Positions 1 to 7,816 of a DNA stretch of 25,078 bases are shown here, one piece after another. Positions within the stretch are counted from its first letter, which is position 1; every line of letters starts with the position of its first letter. The position numbers and the translations under genes are program-made. The notes under the pieces are model-generated. The model saw nothing but the letters and a program-made list of their open reading frames with translations, searched no databases and was not told the DNA's origin. Origin of the DNA: Lachnospiraceae bacterium UBA1760 (GTDB lineage: Bacteria > Bacillota > Clostridia > Lachnospirales > Lachnospiraceae). The stretch spans positions 1 to 25,078 of the forward strand of contig DCHE01000027.1 in the NCBI GenBank assembly GCA_002314775.1, in the 5' to 3' direction.

Positions 1-250
1 CAACCGCCAATTGTGAAATAGCCTTCTTATTTTAATTATAAGGTAGCGCAAACCTTTTTGACAACCTTTTTCGAAAACCATTAATATTATTGAAGCTATT
101 TTCCATAAATTACTATATAATATGATAAAAGTGTCAAAACATGACTCAAAATTAAGTATGATTTATTGAGAAGTTAAAATGTTGACACAGTAATATTTAC
201 ATGAATTGTAACTTCATTACTTGAAAATGGTTGCATGAAAGGAGTTTATT
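1..250 (+). promoter_or_regulatory. Upstream region of the TMEM43-like gene, weak promoter candidates
   Basis: This stretch has no gene. It is very AT-rich and holds two perfect TTGACA boxes (58-63 and 182-187) and a perfect TATAAT (116-121), but none of them pair at ideal spacing. The TTGACA at 182-187 is followed by only a poor -10 (TGTAAC, 207-212, 19 nt spacer). TTGAAG (90-95) with TATATA (114-119, 18 nt spacer) is an alternative. The downstream gene has a strong AAGGAG ribosome binding site ending about 7 nt before its ATG. The promoter is therefore likely here but not resolved. Confidence 0.3.
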
Positions 251-1237
251 ATGGGTGGAAAAGGTTGTGGATGTGCCCTTGTTGCCGTATGGGTAATCTG
301 TATTTTTTTGATACTTGCCAGTGTCAGATCCTATGTCAATGATACACCAGAAAAAGCAAGCGAGTTAGCCGAGACAGTTATTGTAAGCGATGGCACCTTA
401 GATCCAGCAAATGAAGGAAAGCTTGTTATGGTTACTGGAACTCCAGTAATTGCAAATGAAGGAAAGCTCTCTGACCCTGAAACCGGTCTTGAGGTTAGTG
501 GTGCCTATAATTATTCAAGAATACCTCTCCAGAAAATATACGAGGTGAAGGAAAAGGAGGTAATAATAAATAAGCATGACATAAACGACCCTTATGACGA
601 TGAAAAGACCACGGAAAGATACGTGGTTACCACCTGGGTTACCTGCTATTCTGACAGAAAGGCAAGCTTCAGAGTAAACGGGAAGAACTATACAAATCCT
701 GAAAAGGTAGATTTGGCCGGCTATTCTGCTGGAAACAGCCTGCTTATTGGTGAATATAAGATTAAAGTCTCCGATGTACTTGATTATATCACTACCTCCA
801 GTCACAATTTTACTCTCTCAGATTTGGAAAATCACTGTACTCCATACATCAAAAAGACAGAGCTTGGCTTAAAGGTTACAACCACCTCAAAGGAAGTTCC
901 AATTCTGTCAACTGGCGATGAGGTTGGAGATATCCATATCTACCTAAGCTATGACACCTTAGACAGCGCGAAGGAAATAACAAGAGTCGGTCTTCAGGAG
1001 GACGGAGCACTTGTCGAGTATAAAGACGGAGCCATCGAATTATCTATGGTTGCTGAGGGAAAGCTGACCAAGGAGGATTACATTAAATCTCTGGTTGGAG
1101 CAACCAAAAAGAACCGTAAGTCACTGCTTATAGGCATAATTGTATGTTCATTAATCCTTGCAGCGACGATTGTTCCATTTGTTGTTACAGCATTATCAGA
1201 CAAGAAGAAGAAGTCTGCATTGTATCTTCCAAAGTAA
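251..1237 (+). CDS. TMEM43-family (DUF1625) membrane protein
   Basis: 328 residues. A hydrophobic helix near residues 8-26 follows a Gly/Cys-rich start (GGKGCGC), and a second helix lies near residues 293-315 before a Lys-rich tail (KKKK). The long middle part is expected to sit outside the membrane. Its features match the TMEM43/LUMA family: NEGKLV followed by V-x-G, then LSDPETG, then a conserved segment around IPLQKIYEVKE, later GDEVGDIHIYLSYDT, and a helical KEDYIKSL segment just before the last membrane helix. Human TMEM43 has the same order (NEGRLVHI, LSDP, MYQW, VGDLRVSFSY). The molecular function of bacterial members is not known to me. The ATG has AAGGAG at ideal spacing. The gene is separated from the next one by a promoter, so it may be a single-gene unit. 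No terminator is obvious after it. Confidence 0.8.
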   Translation: MGGKGCGCALVAVWVICIFLILASVRSYVNDTPEKASELAETVIVSDGTLDPANEGKLVMVTGTPVIANEGKLSDPETGLEVSGAYNYSRIPLQKIYEVKEKEVIINKHDINDPYDDEKTTERYVVTTWVTCYSDRKASFRVNGKNYTNPEKVDLAGYSAGNSLLIGEYKIKVSDVLDYITTSSHNFTLSDLENHCTPYIKKTELGLKVTTTSKEVPILSTGDEVGDIHIYLSYDTLDSAKEITRVGLQEDGALVEYKDGAIELSMVAEGKLTKEDYIKSLVGATKKNRKSLLIGIIVCSLILAATIVPFVVTALSDKKKKSALYLPK

Positions 1238-1296
1238 TCACCGTAGCCAGAAGCAATGGAATATTACATCTTAACTTCTTTTGCCTTCGTCAGTGT

Positions 1297-1326
1297 TTGA
1301 CATAAAAACCCATATTATTGTATACT
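1297..1326 (+). promoter_or_regulatory. Sigma-A promoter of the parvulin gene
   Basis: A perfect -35 box TTGACA (1297-1302) is separated by 18 nt from TATACT (1321-1326). Transcription would start near 1333, leaving a leader of about 25 nt that contains the AAGGAG ribosome binding site (1346-1351) before the ATG at 1358. Both boxes are read directly; activity is inferred. Confidence 0.75.
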
Positions 1327-1357
1327 GATTAACACATTAACATTTAAGGAGTAAAAA

Positions 1358-2095
1358 ATGAGCGACGTTTTAGTAAGAGTTGGTGATTACGAGCTTACCA
1401 ACAGAGATCTTGATGATTTTATTGCAAGTCTTCCAAGGGAGCAGCAGATGTACAAGGACATCCCACAGTTCAGAGCACAGGTTCAGGACCGTTTAGAGGA
1501 GATCTGCCTTTTTGCAATGTATGGAAGCGAGGAGAAGCTTGAGGAATCTGAGGATTACAAGGCTGCTATGGCTGCTGCAAAGAGAGATATCTTAGGACAG
1601 CTTGCAGTTCACAATATGATTAAGAATATTGAGGTTTCAGATGAGGAAGCAAAGGACTTCTACGAGGCAAACAAGAAGAAGTTCGGCAAGGCCCCTTCCG
1701 CTTCTGCTAAGCATATCTTAGTAGATTCTGAGGAGAAGGCTAAGGATATTATGACTGAAATTGCCGAGGAAAAGAAAACCTTCGAGGAGGCTGCAAAGGA
1801 ATACAGTTCTTGTCCTTCTTCTGCAAAGGGAGGAGATCTCGGAACCTTCGGTCCTGGTCAGATGGTAAAGGAATTTGATGAGGCAGTATTTACAGGCGAG
1901 GTTAACAAGGTTCTCGGACCAGTTAAGACACAGTTTGGTTACCACCTTATCTACATCACAGAGAGAACAGAGGGCGAAACACCTTCATTTGATGAGGTAA
2001 AGGATATGGCCAAGCGTGAGGCAAGTCGTGCCAAGGAGCAGGATACCTACGACGCTAAGGTCAAGGAGCTTCGTGCAAAATATATAGCCGAGTAA
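1358..2095 (+). CDS. Cytosolic parvulin-type peptidyl-prolyl cis-trans isomerase
   Basis: 245 residues. The parvulin (Rotamase, PpiC/PrsA/SurA) domain covers about residues 113-203. It shows the family signature ASAKHILV, then FEEAAKEYSSCPSS followed by KGGDLGTFGPGQMV, EFDEAVF, and the closing FGYHLIYI. An N-terminal helical segment (about 1-110) resembles the chaperone arm of SurA/PrsA proteins, and the C-terminus is a charged helix. Unlike PrsA, there is no signal peptide or lipobox: the protein starts MSDVLVRVGDYELTNRD, so a cytosolic folding or chaperone role is likely. It accelerates cis-trans isomerisation of X-Pro bonds. The ATG follows AAGGAG by 6 nt. The gene has its own promoter and is closed by a strong terminator, so it is monocistronic. 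The family is clear; the in vivo clients are unknown. Confidence 0.92.
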   Translation: MSDVLVRVGDYELTNRDLDDFIASLPREQQMYKDIPQFRAQVQDRLEEICLFAMYGSEEKLEESEDYKAAMAAAKRDILGQLAVHNMIKNIEVSDEEAKDFYEANKKKFGKAPSASAKHILVDSEEKAKDIMTEIAEEKKTFEEAAKEYSSCPSSAKGGDLGTFGPGQMVKEFDEAVFTGEVNKVLGPVKTQFGYHLIYITERTEGETPSFDEVKDMAKREASRAKEQDTYDAKVKELRAKYIAE

Positions 2096-2202
2096 GCTGG
2101 CACCTTAAAATACCATCACCTGATGTCTGGTGATGTACCTTCGCCAAAATATCTCTTACAAGCTCTTCGAGTTTGCATGGGACACTGGCTCAAGGTATTC
2201 GC

Positions 2203-2241
2203 AAAAAACGCAGCGACCATTTTTCGGTCGCTGCGTTTTTT
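2203..2241. terminator. Bidirectional intrinsic terminator between convergent genes
   Basis: A perfect 16-bp inverted repeat (2203-2218 with 2226-2241) has a GC-rich core CGCAGCGACC and a 7-nt loop. A-runs at the start and T-runs at the end make it work on both strands. It closes the parvulin gene (plus) and the MalT-like regulator (minus). A weaker 7-bp hairpin (CATCACC/GGTGATG, 2114-2135) lies just after the parvulin stop. Confidence 0.93.
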
Positions 2242-2303
2242 ATACGAAATGCCTCGTCTAAACCTGTTCTTTAGCATTCAAATACTTTCGCACTTTTTCT
2301 AAT

Positions 2304-2329
2304 ATCTTATATAATATCCTATATAAGAT
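2304..2329. repeat. AT-rich inverted repeat spanning the regulator stop codon
   Basis: ATCTTATATA and TATATAAGAT form a perfect 10-bp inverted repeat with a 6-nt spacer. It covers the last codons and stop of the MalT-like regulator. In the transcript it would form a weak hairpin upstream of the main terminator. Its function is unknown; it may only be a 3' end stabiliser. Confidence 0.6.
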
Positions 2330-4682
2330 TCATGCTTCTTGCCTTCTGTACTGCATCGGTTTTTCCCTTTGCTCCAAGTTTTTTGTAATTCTCAGAGGCA
2401 TGATACTTTACAGTTCTCTCAGAAAGCTCAAGCTTCTCCGCTATTTCCTTAATACTAAGTCCCGAAGCCTGGAGTCTTAATATCTCCATAGATGTTTCTC
2501 CAAAATCAGATGGCTGAACGCTGTCACAGTTAAGCTGTGATGGATATCTCTCAGCAATCATAGCCGTCTCCTTAAGAAGCCTTCCGAACCAGGTCACATC
2601 TGCCTTTCTGTTCTCAAGATATTCCTTCTTAATCTCCTTAAGAAGTGGAAGCACACCTGCTCCCTTTTCAGAGATTATTCTCACAAATTTATATTCACTT
2701 ATCTCGATAAGGAGCTTTATAAACTCTTCCTTCCACTCCCTTTTCTCCCTCTTATTTGCAATTGCAAGAAGGATTCCACTCTCAAGATGAATATAGGTTC
2801 TCTTATTGACCTCAGAGTAATAAAGAAGCCTTTCGATAAGGTTGATCGCCTCAAGGTTCCTTCCCTGGTCAAGATAGCAAAGTACCTTTGTCACATACAG
2901 GTATCTGTCTAATACCCAGAATTCTTCAACCTCATTAGGAGCTTCCTCCATCCATTTTTCAGCGAAGCCTGAATTGCCCATCATAAGCATTACTCTGCAC
3001 CTTAAGGCCTTTAGATTTCTAAGCATTGCAGTTTTATTTTCATTTATTAGTCGTTTTTCAAAGGTATCTAAAAGCTGGCTTGCATTTCTCGTATTTCCAG
3101 TAATCATGCTGAGTCTTACCTGCACTCCTACTGCCGCAAATAAAAGCTCAACCTTTCCACCGCCTTCAACCTCTAAGTGTGCAAGCATGGCATGGTGTGA
3201 TACATCCGCATCATGCTCGCCCTTCTCATAAAGGCTTTCAGCAAGGGCTGCATGAACAAGTCCTCTTCCAAATGACCCAAGAAATCGCTCGAGTGGCTTA
3301 CCAATTGTATCTGCAAGAAACTGGTCCATCTTGCTCCAGTTGCAGAAATCCTTGCCGCCGTTCATCGTACTTGGCTGATTGTTGGTGACTGAGAACTCCG
3401 GAAGCTTAAAGCCACCGCTCTTTTTTAAGGATACCGCTCTTTTGATAAGATCAATAAGATTTATAGAGCCCCTATGTGGAAGTGCAATATCAAGATATAA
3501 CAGCATCTCATAGGCCTCTCTTCTGGCTCCGCCCTCCACTCTGTTTGAGTAATCTCTAAGCTTTCCATACCAGTACTCACTCAAATCAGGATTCATCATT
3601 ACTGAGTAAAGCATACAGAGTGCGGACATAAGCACTGTATTATTCTCAGCCTCCTCCTCACTGAGCTGAAGGTAATACTTCTTAAGCTCATAGAAATGTC
3701 CATCTCCAAAATGTCTTCTTCCATTTTTTATGAGAAGTGAGCTTATTCGTCCCGTATTTCCGCTCTTCTCATACATCTTCAGAGCTTCCGGCACCATATC
3801 CCTGGTTTCATAATATAGTCCTGCATTGTCAACATAATAGTTGTACTTTTGTTGTCCAAATATCTTTAGTGCCCTGTTGTTCAGTGCTTCTATAAGATAT
3901 GGTCTTAGTCTGTACACGCCATCCTCAAGGGATAAGAAGTTTCCTACCTTAACAGTCTCGTCAAGAATACTTGCTGCCCTGTCATCTCCAGTAATTACTA
4001 TGGCCATTGGCAAGGTGAATTCATCCACCACGCTTATCTCCATGAGAAACTCCTGTAAGGCGGTGCTCCACTGTGGAATAATATCATCCTCTAAGTGCTT
4101 CACAAATGCCGATTTAATTCTATCTGCAAGCTTTGTACCATCGAACCTTTCGCCTGACTTGATGAGCTGAATTGTAGCAGCCGCAATATAGGCATTACCC
4201 TCTCCACCAAACGTAATTCTCTCAGCATCTGCATCAGAAAGAATCACGTCCTCACCTTCAGCAATCCTCTTAACGTCATTCACTGAGAGATGAAGATTTT
4301 CCTCGGAGATAACCATAAGCTCGCCATTCGCGATGAAATTAAGCATCCATTGTGGCGTGGGCATTCTTCCTATCAGAACCACCCAGATATCTCCCCTTTT
4401 TATTATCTTCTCCACGAACTCTCTTCTGTCAGAGTCCTGCATCTGCTGCAGGTCATCTATGACCACATATTTCACATTACTGATACTTTCCTCGATAAGT
4501 GAGTAATTCCACTCTGGATCATTTGCAGAAAACCAGAATGCCTCCTTGCCATCAAGGTATTCTTTTGCAAGTCTGGTTTTTCCATAGCCAGTAGCTCCGT
4601 AGATATACACTGACGTTTTGAGTCCATATGCTAGCTCCAGCTTCCTCAGAGCCTCCTCAGCTGCTACATACTTTCTATCCAA
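2319..4682 (-). CDS. MalT/LuxR-like STAND transcriptional regulator
   Basis: 787 residues. The N-terminus carries an NTPase domain with Walker A GATGYGKT (residues 29-36) and a Walker B-like strand YVVIDDLQQM near residues 72-81. A winged-helix-like and then a long helical, TPR-like middle region follows (about 280-730). The C-terminus is a LuxR-type helix-turn-helix (about 735-787) with LSIKEIAEKLELSERTVKYH. This is the MalT architecture: a signal binds the helical arm, ATP binding drives assembly, and the HTH binds DNA. The ligand and targets are unknown. GGAGG lies 9-13 nt upstream of the ATG. The gene follows, on the same strand, the terminator of the dlt-like operon and has its own promoter, so regulation of that operon is only a guess from position. 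Confidence 0.85.
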   Translation of the reverse strand: MDRKYVAAEEALRKLELAYGLKTSVYIYGATGYGKTRLAKEYLDGKEAFWFSANDPEWNYSLIEESISNVKYVVIDDLQQMQDSDRREFVEKIIKRGDIWVVLIGRMPTPQWMLNFIANGELMVISEENLHLSVNDVKRIAEGEDVILSDADAERITFGGEGNAYIAAATIQLIKSGERFDGTKLADRIKSAFVKHLEDDIIPQWSTALQEFLMEISVVDEFTLPMAIVITGDDRAASILDETVKVGNFLSLEDGVYRLRPYLIEALNNRALKIFGQQKYNYYVDNAGLYYETRDMVPEALKMYEKSGNTGRISSLLIKNGRRHFGDGHFYELKKYYLQLSEEEAENNTVLMSALCMLYSVMMNPDLSEYWYGKLRDYSNRVEGGARREAYEMLLYLDIALPHRGSINLIDLIKRAVSLKKSGGFKLPEFSVTNNQPSTMNGGKDFCNWSKMDQFLADTIGKPLERFLGSFGRGLVHAALAESLYEKGEHDADVSHHAMLAHLEVEGGGKVELLFAAVGVQVRLSMITGNTRNASQLLDTFEKRLINENKTAMLRNLKALRCRVMLMMGNSGFAEKWMEEAPNEVEEFWVLDRYLYVTKVLCYLDQGRNLEAINLIERLLYYSEVNKRTYIHLESGILLAIANKREKREWKEEFIKLLIEISEYKFVRIISEKGAGVLPLLKEIKKEYLENRKADVTWFGRLLKETAMIAERYPSQLNCDSVQPSDFGETSMEILRLQASGLSIKEIAEKLELSERTVKYHASENYKKLGAKGKTDAVQKARSMNLI

Positions 4683-4716
4683 TACCTCATCCTCCGCTAA
4701 TATTTATACAATAACT

Positions 4717-4746
4717 ATGATATTGATGCTCCCACTTCAATATCAT
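4717..4746. repeat. Perfect inverted repeat in the regulator leader
   Basis: ATGATATTGA (4717-4726) and TCAATATCAT (4737-4746) form a perfect 10-bp inverted repeat with a 10-nt spacer. It lies about 25-55 nt downstream of the predicted start of the regulator transcript and about 35 nt upstream of its ATG. It could be an operator for a dimeric regulator, possibly autoregulatory, or a leader hairpin. Confidence 0.6.
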
Positions 4747-4776
4747 ACACTTTAACATTTCTATTAATTATTGTTA

Positions 4777-4806
4777 ATTATACTTTCACTCTGCCCTAAA
4801 TGTAAA
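4777..4806 (-). promoter_or_regulatory. Sigma-A promoter of the MalT-like regulator
   Basis: On the minus strand TTTACA (4806-4801) is followed after 18 nt by a perfect TATAAT (4782-4777). Transcription would begin near 4770, giving a leader of about 90 nt that contains the inverted repeat at 4717-4746. Confidence 0.72.
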
Positions 4807-4842
4807 CTGTCCAAAGGTGCAATTTTACGAATCCAGCAAAGA

Positions 4843-4878
4843 AAAAATGGAAGGAATTAGTTAATTCCTTCCATTTTT
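4843..4878. terminator. Intrinsic terminator at the end of the dlt-like operon
   Basis: A perfect inverted repeat (AAAAATGGAAGGAATTA with its complement, arms 4843-4859 and 4862-4878) gives a stem of about 15 bp with a tight loop, flanked by A and T runs. On the minus strand it lies 16 nt after the SGNH gene stop and ends in TTTTTT. Since that strand also carries the promoter of the next gene just downstream, it insulates the two units. Confidence 0.9.
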
Positions 4879-4893
4879 CGTGTACCTTGCCAG

Positions 4894-5820
4894 TTATTTA
4901 TTATAGAACCAGCTTTGATACTCTTCTTTTTCACTTAGGTTTTCCACCTTGTACTCATCAGCCAGAATTGCGCCAAGATACGAGGATACCTTCTTAGAAC
5001 CCGTTATATTAAGATGATCTCCACCATCCTTCGTGTCAACGCTCCAGTCGATTCCTACACCAGAATCAAGGTTAAAATCATAGTATTTAACCCCATTCTC
5101 CTCAGCCCACTGTGAAACCTTGTTATGTCTCTTATAATTCCAGTTCGATGGTGACGGACTGCTGACAAGGACAAAGGCTATCCCCTTCTCCTTACACAGC
5201 TCACAAAGCTTTCCAAGATACTCCTCATTCGTTCCTGGAAATGCTTCCATTCCTTCCTCGTACACCATATAATCACCGCCATTATACGGGTTGATGGTAT
5301 TTCTCTCGACAAAGCCTCTGTTATAGTCCTCCTTTGGCTTTGCCATACCGCTAGCACGCCTGTCAATAAAATATTTCCAGTCAGAGTGATTCTGAACAAT
5401 GCTTGTCTTATCATTGATGTATTTAAGAACAATATCTGTATCATCAATTTCAGTCTTTGGCTTCCTGTAAAGGCAGGTTGCCTCTAAAACAACTACTGCA
5501 GGCTTCTGAGTATTAAGGGTTTCATTTAGCATAGTGTAGGTATCACACAGTCTCTGAGCCGATGTACCGAGAATAAACGATGTTATACCATATTCCTCCC
5601 AAAGAACCTTAGGCGAAAAGCTGGAATAACAAACACTATCTCCAAAGAAAAGCACCTCTATACTTTCATCTCTTTCTTTTTTTATAGCAGCAAGAGTCTT
5701 ATCAACTGATATTTTGTCATATATAGTTTTTTCTTTTTTATCTGTAAAGAGCACATTTAGTGAAACTAAAATTATCGCTAGTCCCACAAAAAAACATAGA
5801 CTCTTAATTAAATTTTTCAA
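4894..5820 (-). CDS. Membrane-anchored SGNH-type (DltD/AlgX-like) envelope protein
   Basis: 308 residues. One N-terminal membrane helix (about residues 7-25) anchors a domain outside the membrane. The SGNH pattern is visible: FFGDSVCYSS with nucleophile Ser62, an ETLNTQKPAVVVLEAT strand-helix region, and near the C-terminus DHLNITG with Asp268/His269. DHLN followed by Gly is typical of SGNH partners of MBOAT acyltransferases, as in the DltB/DltD and AlgI/AlgX pairs. It is shorter than usual DltD (about 400 residues). The start is a TTG giving MKNLIKSL; upstream AAAGGTAACGGTAAG is a mediocre ribosome binding site, so the start is moderately sure. It is the last gene of the operon, 81 nt after the MBOAT gene and before a strong terminator. 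The inferred role is the final acyl transfer to an envelope polymer. Confidence 0.8.
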   Translation of the reverse strand: MKNLIKSLCFFVGLAIILVSLNVLFTDKKEKTIYDKISVDKTLAAIKKERDESIEVLFFGDSVCYSSFSPKVLWEEYGITSFILGTSAQRLCDTYTMLNETLNTQKPAVVVLEATCLYRKPKTEIDDTDIVLKYINDKTSIVQNHSDWKYFIDRRASGMAKPKEDYNRGFVERNTINPYNGGDYMVYEEGMEAFPGTNEEYLGKLCELCKEKGIAFVLVSSPSPSNWNYKRHNKVSQWAEENGVKYYDFNLDSGVGIDWSVDTKDGGDHLNITGSKKVSSYLGAILADEYKVENLSEKEEYQSWFYNK

Positions 5821-5901
5821 GTTTTCTTACCGTTACCTTTTCGTAAATTTTAATCAAATAATAAAAGTGTTATATACTTCTGCCCTACAAAAGGTGCCGT
5901 A

Positions 5902-7398
5902 TCAATAAGCTGCATAAATCATGTCAACCATGGTATAGCCCTTGCCGTATGCTCCAAAAATCACAATAAGAATTATCATTGCATACCATATTATCCATCT
6001 TACCGGCAGCTTAAAGCCTGTGATCTTCTCCCTTATATCTATTCCCTTCTCCTTGATTATATCAACAATAAATACAACTATTGTAAATATTATGGCACAT
6101 GCAAGGTCATAGCTATCAACTGAAAAGTTTGTCTCACGAAGCATAGTAATATGAAAACTAGTCATGATTTTTCCAAACATCCTAAAGCCTGCTCCTACAG
6201 AGTCTGCTCTAAAGAACATCTCACCCATTATCACAATAAAAAGCAGCTTTATTATCTGGAGTGCCTTAAAATAAGCCTTCTCTCTATTAATCTTAAGTCT
6301 TTCTGTAAGCTTCTTCGATGGCTCCTCTAATATATTCTCGAGGAAAATGATTACAAAATAGTACATTCCGTAAAACAGATAATTAGTTCTTGGGCCATGC
6401 CAGACACCATTTCCAAGCCACACGAAGAAAAGAGCTATGGTTGGGCCTGTGAACTTGCTCACATTTATCTGTCCATTGTTCTTAAATTTCTTTGTGAGAT
6501 TTTTAACTGGCTTAGAGAGCGATACTGGGAAGAATATATAATCCTTGAGCCAGGTACCCAGAGTGATATGCCATCTTCTCCAAAAATCGGAGGCATCCTT
6601 TGCAAAAAATGGCTGTCTGAAGTTTTCCGGAAGCTTAATTCCAAATATCTGTCCGGTACCTAGAACGATATCCATACAGCCTGAAAATTCCATATAAAGC
6701 TGAATTGTAAATGCAACAGCTCCAAGAAATATTGCCGAGCCATCCATTCCCTCATAGCTTCTGAATACTCTGCTTACCATAGGAGCAAATCTGTCCGCAA
6801 TAAGCATCTTCTTGAATAGTCCCCAGACAATTCTCTGGTAACCGAGAGTCAGATTCTCATAGGTAATCCTCTTTCCCTCATAGAGTCCGTCTGCCACCTC
6901 GCTGTATCTTGATATCGGTCCCTCCATAATCTGTGGAAAATAGCTGAGATACAGTGCAAGCTTCGCCGGATTCTTCTCGAAGGTGAGAGTCCCTCTCTGT
7001 ATATCTGTCATATACGAGATTGCCTGCAGGGTATAGTACGAAATTCCTATAGGCACAAGCCAGGTGGTTCCAATTCCAAACACACGAAGATACTTGAGCA
7101 TTGCAAGTGCAATGAGGTTTATCATCACGCCAACAAACTCAATCTTCTTTTTATACTTTGTTAATTCTTTTCCCTTCAGTCCTGTTTTTTCCTTCGCTCC
7201 TGCAATCCTTTGGCCAATCAGATAGCTGATTACAGTTGTCGCAAGCAAATACACAATAAGCCATCCGCTTATCATAAAAAAGAAGGTATAATTTACAAAT
7301 AGTGTAAATATCCATCTATATTTCTGCGGAATTATCTGATAAATAAGTATTACAGCTGGCAAAAACAAAAGACTGTAGGTCAGTAAATGATAAGACAT
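5902..7398 (-). CDS. MBOAT-family O-acyltransferase (AlgI/DltB-like)
   Basis: 498 residues, a polytopic membrane protein with about 10-12 helices. Hallmarks are PQIMEGPISR (about 155-164), YMEFSGCMDI (235-244), the conserved FWRRWHITLGTWLKDYIFFP (His277) and the catalytic-channel motif VWHG (His334) followed by Y and FYG. Such enzymes take an acyl group from a cytosolic thioester donor and pass it across the membrane to a sugar or polyol. The length and motif spacing are closer to AlgI/PatA proteins than to short DltB (about 400 residues). The ATG has GAGG 10-13 nt upstream and lies 15 nt after the carrier protein stop, so the two are translated from one transcript. The carrier protein next door is the likely donor. 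The family is clear; the acyl group is unknown. Confidence 0.93.
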   Translation of the reverse strand: MSYHLLTYSLLFLPAVILIYQIIPQKYRWIFTLFVNYTFFFMISGWLIVYLLATTVISYLIGQRIAGAKEKTGLKGKELTKYKKKIEFVGVMINLIALAMLKYLRVFGIGTTWLVPIGISYYTLQAISYMTDIQRGTLTFEKNPAKLALYLSYFPQIMEGPISRYSEVADGLYEGKRITYENLTLGYQRIVWGLFKKMLIADRFAPMVSRVFRSYEGMDGSAIFLGAVAFTIQLYMEFSGCMDIVLGTGQIFGIKLPENFRQPFFAKDASDFWRRWHITLGTWLKDYIFFPVSLSKPVKNLTKKFKNNGQINVSKFTGPTIALFFVWLGNGVWHGPRTNYLFYGMYYFVIIFLENILEEPSKKLTERLKINREKAYFKALQIIKLLFIVIMGEMFFRADSVGAGFRMFGKIMTSFHITMLRETNFSVDSYDLACAIIFTIVVFIVDIIKEKGIDIREKITGFKLPVRWIIWYAMIILIVIFGAYGKGYTMVDMIYAAY

Positions 7399-7413
7399 CT
7401 TAACCTACCTCAT

Positions 7414-7641
7414 TTACTCGTTCTGTAATCTTTCTACCATTGCATGTAATGCCTTTGCTGAGTTGAAGTTTGCTGGTATAAGCTCTGCTGGTGATATCTC
7501 GATGTCAAATTCCTCCTCAAGCTCTGATACAAGTGAAAGAATTCCAAATGAATCTAAGATATGATCATCAATAAGAGTCTCACAGTTCTCAAAATCCTCC
7601 TCTGGTATAATTCCCTCTAAAATTTCTAAAATCTTTTCCAT
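7414..7641 (-). CDS. Acyl/aminoacyl carrier protein (DltC-like)
   Basis: 75 residues, acidic, predicted four-helix carrier. The phosphopantetheine attachment Ser31 sits in ILDSFGIL at the start of helix 2, preceded by the usual acidic loop (LIDDH). Helix 2 continues LVSELEEEFDIEI, typical of acyl and D-alanyl carrier proteins. It should be loaded by the adenylation enzyme encoded two genes upstream and deliver to the MBOAT protein encoded immediately downstream. GAAAGGG lies upstream of the ATG. A 171-nt gap separates it from the PLP enzyme gene; that gap holds the 13-bp tandem repeat. A dedicated phosphopantetheinyl transferase is not in the window. Confidence 0.92.
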   Translation of the reverse strand: MEKILEILEGIIPEEDFENCETLIDDHILDSFGILSLVSELEEEFDIEISPAELIPANFNSAKALHAMVERLQNE

Positions 7642-7753
7642 TTTTTCATTCCCTTTCTATAATTTTTATTTTTTCCCTTAAATTTCCTGATTGTCTATAT
7701 TGTCTATATTTTATATCTGGACAGTCCTAATGCTTCGTACCAGATTTCTTTCA

Positions 7754-7816
7754 TTTTGATTTACTTTTTTGATTTACTTTTTTGATTTACTTTTTTGATT
7801 TACTTTTTTGATTTAC
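7754..7816. repeat. 13-bp tandem repeat at the stop codon of the PLP enzyme gene
   Basis: Four perfect 13-bp units (TTTTTTGATTTAC on the plus strand, 7765-7816) plus a fifth unit of 11 matching bases (7754-7764). The array begins within the stop codon of the PLP enzyme gene (7815-7813) and runs into the gap before the carrier gene. A unit of 13 is not a multiple of 3, so copy changes would not keep a frame, but the array is outside the coding part. Each unit adds an A6 run and a TAA on the coding strand. Confidence 0.9.

Noticed and set aside
7680..7816. CRISPR-like or regulatory repeat array
   Set aside because: The units are 13 bp with no spacers, so this is a simple tandem repeat; the short TATTGTCTA duplication nearby is too small to interpret.
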